9,452 bases of DNA from Thermoplasmata archaeon (lineage in GTDB: Archaea; Thermoplasmatota; Thermoplasmata; Thermoplasmatales; Thermoplasmataceae): the NCBI GenBank assembly GCA_021827885.1, contig JAKAUD010000191.1, positions 1 to 9,452 of the forward strand, in the 5' to 3' direction. The stretch's first letter is position 1; the number at the start of each line of letters is the position of its first letter. Of this stretch, positions 6,145 through 9,452 are shown in pieces. The notes below the pieces were generated by a model. That model saw nothing but the letters and a program-made list of their open reading frames with translations, was not told the DNA's origin and did not search any database. Both the position numbers and the translations under genes were made by a program.

Positions 6145-6690
6145 ATGATAAGGAATCTTAAAGAGATCGGAATGAGCAACTGGGATATAGCAAAGTAGCT
6201 AGGTGTATTCAGGAATACAGTTAGCAGGATGCTCAAGAAGACCAGGATACTGGATAAGAAGAGAAAGAAGAAAGGATCAAAGTTGAATCCTACAAGGAAA
6301 AGATCTGTGCATTGATAGATAAACACAACCTCTCGGGTGTCAGGATACTCGAGGGATTACTGCCATGAACTTAGAAAGGGCCCCGGGATACAGGCTGTCT
6401 ATATATGACTGGAACTGGGAAACAATCAAAGGTTAATTTTGGCGAAATTGGATACACAGATATGGATGGGAAGAGGAGAAAACTTTACGTCTTCTCCATT
6501 TTACTTGGATAGTCGAGAACAAGGTATGCCGAATTCACAGTGGATATATACACAGAGAATGTCATTAAGTTGCACCTGAACTTCTTTACATTCTTCGGTG
6601 GATACACAGATAGTTTCTTGACGACAATATCTATAAGATTCTATTGGGGTAGTCCAAGTGGGCGTATGATCTCATGAAACTATTTTTTTT
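6145..6690 (+). pseudogene. IS21-family transposase (IstA-type) remnant, truncated and frameshifted
   Basis: An N-terminal helix-turn-helix is readable from the ATG (MIRNLKEIGMSNWDIAK, TAG at 6196-6198, then LGVFRNTVSRMLKK). One base appears lost near 6285-6290. After that the frame reads KEKICALIDKHNLSGVRILE, then shifts to HELRKGPGIQAVYI. The DDE core follows as GKQSKVNFGEIGYTDMDGKR and LYVFSILLG, then TAG where IS21 proteins have Tyr, then SRTRYAEFTVDIYTENVIKL and FFGGYTD. A last shift near 6620 gives LDDNIYKI, matching the family's YDNMK motif. IS21 IstA normally has VDWGE at the first catalytic Asp; here it is VNFGE, so that residue is lost too. The C-terminal part and the partner gene istB are absent. 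This is clearly a dead element. Confidence 0.8.
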
Positions 6691-6758
6691 TGATGATGAG
6701 TAATACATTCTAGTTGTGTGTGCGAAAGTAGTTAAGACCGTCCTGATCATTAAAATTT

Positions 6759-7382
6759 TTACGTAATTACAATATTCTCGCTCGCGAAAGTTGGAGTAAT
6801 CAGGGCTGCCACTAAAATAAATGATAATATCTTTAAGCCCACATTAAATGAAAAAGAAACGATAAAAAGGATGTGTGAAGAAGTGTTTATCTGAGGGTAT
6901 CCGACTGAAAGCCACAGTATCCAGATTAATAAATATAAAATCGTGAGAATCAGGAATGATCTTTTGGTTCTCCAGAATTTAAAAACAGATACAATTAAAG
7001 CAATTGAGCTGAAATTTATAACTTCTGTGATCACGGATTGGTTTCCAACGTGTATTCCCGAGCCAATGTTTTGCCAGATTATCTCAAACAAAGAAGTAGC
7101 CACAAAAGGCATTGATAGTGAATAGAGAACTGTTCTTACATAATCTAGCCTGTACCTTTTCAAAAAAATGTATAAGGCATAAAAAAATAATAACAGTGCC
7201 GAAGCCCATGTGTATGGAAAAATGACGTTCGCCTTCTGTTGAAAAATCCCAACTTCAAAAATAAACCTCAAATAAGGATAGTAAAGGACTACATTAACCA
7301 CAATCCATTGAATCAAAAAAGGTACGAATAGCCAATCCCGATAATCGCTGCTCAAAGCAAAAATTTTACTAACCTTAACCAA
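6759..7382 (-). CDS. Six-helix membrane protein, function unknown
   Basis: The 207-residue protein has about six hydrophobic segments (near 19-42, 55-73, 84-103, 119-135, 143-160 and 170-194) with short charged loops such as FLKRYRLDY and FWRTKRSF. I recognise no family. The start is TTG at 7382, because a TAA stands directly upstream in frame; a later start cannot be excluded. A TATA-like GATTTATTTT lies about 33 bases before the start and no ribosome-binding site is present. It is intact, very AT-rich, and stands alone between the transposase remnant and the tRNA, which suits a recently acquired accessory gene. Confidence 0.7.
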   Translation of the reverse strand: MVKVSKIFALSSDYRDWLFVPFLIQWIVVNVVLYYPYLRFIFEVGIFQQKANVIFPYTWASALLLFFYALYIFLKRYRLDYVRTVLYSLSMPFVATSLFEIIWQNIGSGIHVGNQSVITEVINFSSIALIVSVFKFWRTKRSFLILTILYLLIWILWLSVGYPQINTSSHILFIVSFSFNVGLKILSFILVAALITPTFASENIVIT

Positions 7383-7699
7383 TTAATGCCAATTTGATAG
7401 ACCGTCCAATAAAATAAATCTTTCACAAAATAGCAGAAGGTGGGGTCAACCATTTATAAAATTTCAAGTTAACTCGCAGTGAGATAGCGCATTTAGATTT
7501 GCTTATACTTTCTTCAAATCTTCTCGTCGCATAAAGGTACCAATATCTGTCTGGAGATGTTAAAGACTGTTGTTTGACATTGCCTGATGTTTAATAGAGA
7601 TAAACTTTGACTCATATCTGTAAGATTCTATTTTTACCCATGGGACCTTGTTTTGTTGTTAAATCTAATAATTCCCAAATATTATGAAAACCTGATGGA
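7383..7699. other. 317-base stretch between the membrane protein and tRNA-Pro
   Basis: It contains the probable promoter of the membrane protein (T-rich boxes near 7411-7420 and 7451-7462). On the minus strand 55 codons are free of stops (7426-7590), but there is no start codon. A 19-base stretch at 7614-7632 nearly repeats part of the transposase remnant. No RNA gene or clear ORF is seen. Confidence 0.4.
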
Positions 7700-7772
7700 T
7701 GGGTCTGCCCGGATTTGGACCGGGGTCGCCAACTCCCGAAGCTGGTAGGATACCAAACTACCCCACAGACCC
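7700..7772 (-). tRNA. tRNA-Pro, anticodon CGG
   Basis: The minus strand folds into a full cloverleaf of 73 bases. The acceptor GGGTCTG/CAGACCC is perfect and the discriminator is A. The D-loop has A14, G18-G19 and A21, and the anticodon stem CCAGC/GTTGG closes a 7-base loop TTCGGGA with anticodon CGG (reads CCG, proline). The T-stem is CCCGG/CCGGG. No intron is present, and CCA is not encoded. The T-loop reads TCCAAAT, so position 55 is C instead of the nearly universal U. The 3' end faces the accessory island. Confidence 0.93.
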
Positions 7773-7795
7773 TTTTGAAGGCTATTTTTCAGTGT

Positions 7796-7806
7796 GATAT
7801 AATATT
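7796..7806 (+). promoter_or_regulatory. Probable TATA box of the DtxR-family regulator
   Basis: GATATAATATT lies about 60 bases before the ATG at 7861, which would give a leader of about 33 bases. No ribosome-binding site is seen in it. The palindrome TTAAATTTAA (7849-7858) just before the start may be a second AT-rich promoter element or an operator. Confidence 0.35.
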
Positions 7807-7860
7807 TTCAGAATTAAATGAGTGTGAAATGGAAAAAGAATAAGAGCTTAAATTTAATCC

Positions 7861-8493
7861 ATGAGCAGGATGACTTTAAATTTCGAGGACTATCTTCTTG
7901 TCATGTGGGAGTATCAGGAATCATTTGGTAAAGTAAGTGAAACTGATATTTCTAAAAGACTTAAGATAAGACCTCCAACTGTTAATGAATATGTTCATAA
8001 ATTGCAGCAAATGGGTCTTGTGCAGATAAAGACAAGGGAAGTTTCATTCACTAACTCCGGGAAGCGTTTCACAATACCGATAGTCAGGGCTCACAGGATA
8101 GCTGAGGTCTTCGCTCAAAAAGTATTAGAGGTACCATGGGAGGAAGTCCACAAGGCTGTTATGGATCTTGAACACCTATTTTCCGGGAATTATGGAGAAA
8201 ATCTCTATAAGCATCTCGGATACCCAAGCACCTGTCCACATGGAAATCCCATATCAGTTGCTGAAAAAGATTCGTCCGCAAGTGTTATGATATCGCCAGA
8301 AGGAACATATAAAATAAAGAGGATAATTTTTGAAGACTATTCTTTATTAACAAAACTTGCAAATGTTTCTATACTTCCTGATACAACCGTCAAGATCTAC
8401 AAGGATGGAAGAACCGAGCTTGAGGGGCCTGGAGGAAGTATTTACCTCGATGACAGCGAAACCCAGATGGTTCACCTCAAGAAGACCAGCTGA
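7861..8493 (+). CDS. Metal-dependent transcriptional repressor of the DtxR/IdeR/MntR family
   Basis: The 210-residue protein has a winged helix at about 8-70 (VSETDISKRLKIRPPTVNEY is the DNA-recognition region). A dimerisation and metal domain spans 71-135, and a C-terminal SH3-like FeoA-type domain lies at about 140-207. Metal ligands by alignment with DtxR: H78, E82 and H97 match its ancillary site (H79, E83, H98), and E104-H105 match E105-H106. M101 stands at the Cys102 position, and D10 stands where DtxR has Met10 but MntR has Asp8. The linker CPHGNPI at 125-131 is typical of the IdeR branch. Members bind Fe2+ or Mn2+ and repress uptake genes. The ZIP transporter directly downstream is the obvious target. 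ATG 7861 is chosen; M4 (7870) is an alternative. Confidence 0.9.
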   Translation: MSRMTLNFEDYLLVMWEYQESFGKVSETDISKRLKIRPPTVNEYVHKLQQMGLVQIKTREVSFTNSGKRFTIPIVRAHRIAEVFAQKVLEVPWEEVHKAVMDLEHLFSGNYGENLYKHLGYPSTCPHGNPISVAEKDSSASVMISPEGTYKIKRIIFEDYSLLTKLANVSILPDTTVKIYKDGRTELEGPGGSIYLDDSETQMVHLKKTS

Positions 8494-8547
8494 TTCATTT
8501 ATCCCCATATACCTGGAATCCAATGTAATTATGATAACTACAAAGGA

Positions 8548-8568
8548 TTAAATTAGGCTTGCCGAATT
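8548..8568 (+). promoter_or_regulatory. Promoter of the ZIP transporter overlapped by a DtxR-type near-palindrome
   Basis: AATTAGGCTTGCCGAATT (8551-8568) is palindromic at 14 of 18 positions. It overlaps the TATA-like TTAAATTA (8548-8555), which lies about 25 bases before the ATG at 8577, so the gene is probably leaderless. The inverted TTAGGC/GCCGAA arms recall IdeR/DtxR operators (TTAGGnTAnCCTAA type). A repressor bound here would block TATA-binding protein and polymerase. Binding by the adjacent regulator is inference. Confidence 0.55.
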
Positions 8569-8576
8569 TTGTCTAA

Positions 8577-9323
8577 ATGGATTTCTATGACGTGATCATC
8601 TTTTCGGCGATTATGGGCCTCTCAATATACGGCTCCTATCCAGTTGTTCTCAAAAAGGATCTGAAAGAGATTCTTAGTAAAGCGCTGATTGCCGTTGCCG
8701 TGGGTATCATGATATTTCTCCTGGCTGATGTGTTCTCTGATGCATCTCAGATACTTTACAATGGTTCACTGTATGGATACGGTTCCTCCCCGGTTCCAGA
8801 TGCAATATTCTCATTATCACTCATAACGGGGTTTTTCATGCTGTATATCGTGGAAAATAGATCAAAGTCTGGTCTTACAAAACATAGATTATCTTTCCTC
8901 ATAGCTTTAGGCATTGGACTGCAGAACCTTACTGAGGGACTGGTCTTTGGATCACTTTCTGCCGAGATCGGGCTGGCTGGAATTGCTCTTGTAGTTCTCA
9001 TAGGCTTTATTATTCAGAACGTGACAGAAGGTTTCCCCATTGGTTCTCCATTCATTGGAAATACCGAAGGGAAGGGATTTTTTGTTCTGGCGATGTTTTT
9101 GGTCGGCGGAATTCCAACAATTCTTGGTGGGGCAATTGGCTTCTTTTATAATTCCAGGACATTCGACCTTGTTTTTGATGGTCTCGCAATTGGTGCAATC
9201 TTTTACATAATTTTCCCAATGCTCAAGGGTCTTCTATCGAGTATGACATTTAATTCCAAACGTGTTATTTATGCAGGTCTATTCATCGGTTTTATGGTTG
9301 GGTTCTTAGTAAATCTGATATGA
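8577..9323 (+). CDS. ZIP-family divalent metal transporter
   Basis: The 248-residue protein has about eight hydrophobic segments and the two-motif ZIP core: GIGLQNLTEGLVFGS at 112-126 (helix 4) and GFIIQNVTEGFPIGS at 143-157 (helix 5). In ZIP proteins these helices carry the metal path, normally with His-Asn-x-x-Glu-Gly. Here both His positions are Gln (Q116, Q147), while N117, E120, N148 and E151 remain. ZIPs bring Zn2+, Fe2+ or Mn2+ into the cytoplasm. The loop at 95-104 between helices 3 and 4 is short, without the usual His-rich stretch. The gene lies 83 bases after the DtxR-type regulator on the same strand with its own promoter, which suggests metal-dependent repression. The exact metal is unknown. 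Confidence 0.88.
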   Translation: MDFYDVIIFSAIMGLSIYGSYPVVLKKDLKEILSKALIAVAVGIMIFLLADVFSDASQILYNGSLYGYGSSPVPDAIFSLSLITGFFMLYIVENRSKSGLTKHRLSFLIALGIGLQNLTEGLVFGSLSAEIGLAGIALVVLIGFIIQNVTEGFPIGSPFIGNTEGKGFFVLAMFLVGGIPTILGGAIGFFYNSRTFDLVFDGLAIGAIFYIIFPMLKGLLSSMTFNSKRVIYAGLFIGFMVGFLVNLI

Positions 9324-9326
9324 AAC

Positions 9327-9333
9327 TTTTTTT
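9327..9333 (+). terminator. U-tract terminator of the ZIP gene
   Basis: Seven Ts begin 4 bases after the stop codon, the usual archaeal intrinsic terminator. The convergent gene on the other strand ends 8 bases further on. Confidence 0.55.
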
Positions 9334-9340
9334 GCAAGGT

Positions 9341-9451
9341 TTATGGTTTTCCAATATAAATTTCCGTATCATACAGAAGCTCGACCCTGTTATCTCTGCT
9401 GTATTTTTTAAAAATATCCTGCATCCTCTCCACAACTTCAGGGAAGAGCGG
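9341..9451 (-). CDS. C-terminal end of an unidentified protein entering from the right edge
   Basis: On the minus strand 36 codons are open from the edge to TAA (9341-9343). They end in a charged helix-like segment and ELLYDTEIYIGKP. Composition and codon use look genuine and the position, convergent behind the ZIP terminator, fits a real gene. Too little is present to name a family. Confidence 0.55.
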   Translation of the reverse strand, partial: PLFPEVVERMQDIFKKYSRDNRVELLYDTEIYIGKP

Positions 9452-9452
9452 G

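Noticed and set aside
6081..6326. An 81-codon hydrophobic minus-strand ORF
   Set aside because: It is antisense to the N-terminal part of the IS21 transposase remnant; its Phe/Leu-rich composition comes from reading AAG/GAA-rich coding sequence backwards.
6450..6612. GGATACACAGATA repeated exactly 150 bases apart (6450-6462 and 6600-6612)
   Set aside because: Both copies encode the peptide GYTD in the transposase frame; similar codons explain the match better than a functional repeat.
7818..7930. A short ORF starting upstream of the DtxR-family gene in another frame
   Set aside because: It overlaps the start of the well-supported repressor, has no ribosome-binding site and no recognisable product.
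1..9452. CRISPR array, rRNA or riboswitch
   Set aside because: No regularly spaced repeats, rRNA-like conserved blocks or recognisable aptamer were seen on reading the window.

Overview
The window looks like the chromosome of an acidophilic archaeon of the Thermoplasmata (Thermoplasmatales type: Ferroplasma, Cuniculiplasma, Thermoplasma and relatives). The reasons are a copper locus built from an Lrp-type regulator with a TRASH domain, a YHS mini-protein and a CPC-type ATPase; archaeal TATA boxes about 26 bases before start codons, implying leaderless mRNAs; an intron-less archaeal tRNA-Pro; and U-tract terminators. The assignment is inference from gene content, not a database match.

Left block (1-1861): copper resistance. 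A copper-exporting P1B-ATPase (running off the left edge) and a 46-residue YHS/TRASH metal-binding protein are read leftward. The copper-sensing regulator is read rightward. The two transcription units share a compact promoter made of a 13-bp perfect inverted repeat that holds the two TATA boxes and the two predicted start sites in mirror symmetry. All three proteins carry the same kind of small Cys module, and the one in the mini-protein has the same Cys spacing as the ATPase N-terminus. Next (1961-2782, minus) is a classical short-chain dehydrogenase/reductase.

Middle block (about 2900-7400): an AT-rich accessory island with much decay. It holds a pyrimidine-dimer DNA glycosylase, a doubtful small ORF, a three-helix membrane protein, a secreted or membrane aromatic-rich protein whose one reading frame contains five internal stop codons but no frameshift, a heavily broken IS21-type transposase, and a six-helix orphan membrane protein. 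The interrupted secreted protein with its adjacent in-phase membrane protein is the most unusual item. It could be a recently inactivated secreted toxin-like protein with a protector, or a gene read through stop codons, most of which are TAG.

Right block (7700-9452): tRNA-Pro(CGG) on the minus strand, a DtxR/MntR-family metal-dependent repressor, and a ZIP-family metal transporter whose promoter contains an 18-bp near-palindrome fitting a DtxR-type operator. These form a probable metal-homeostasis pair. The C-terminal end of an unidentified minus-strand gene enters from the right edge.
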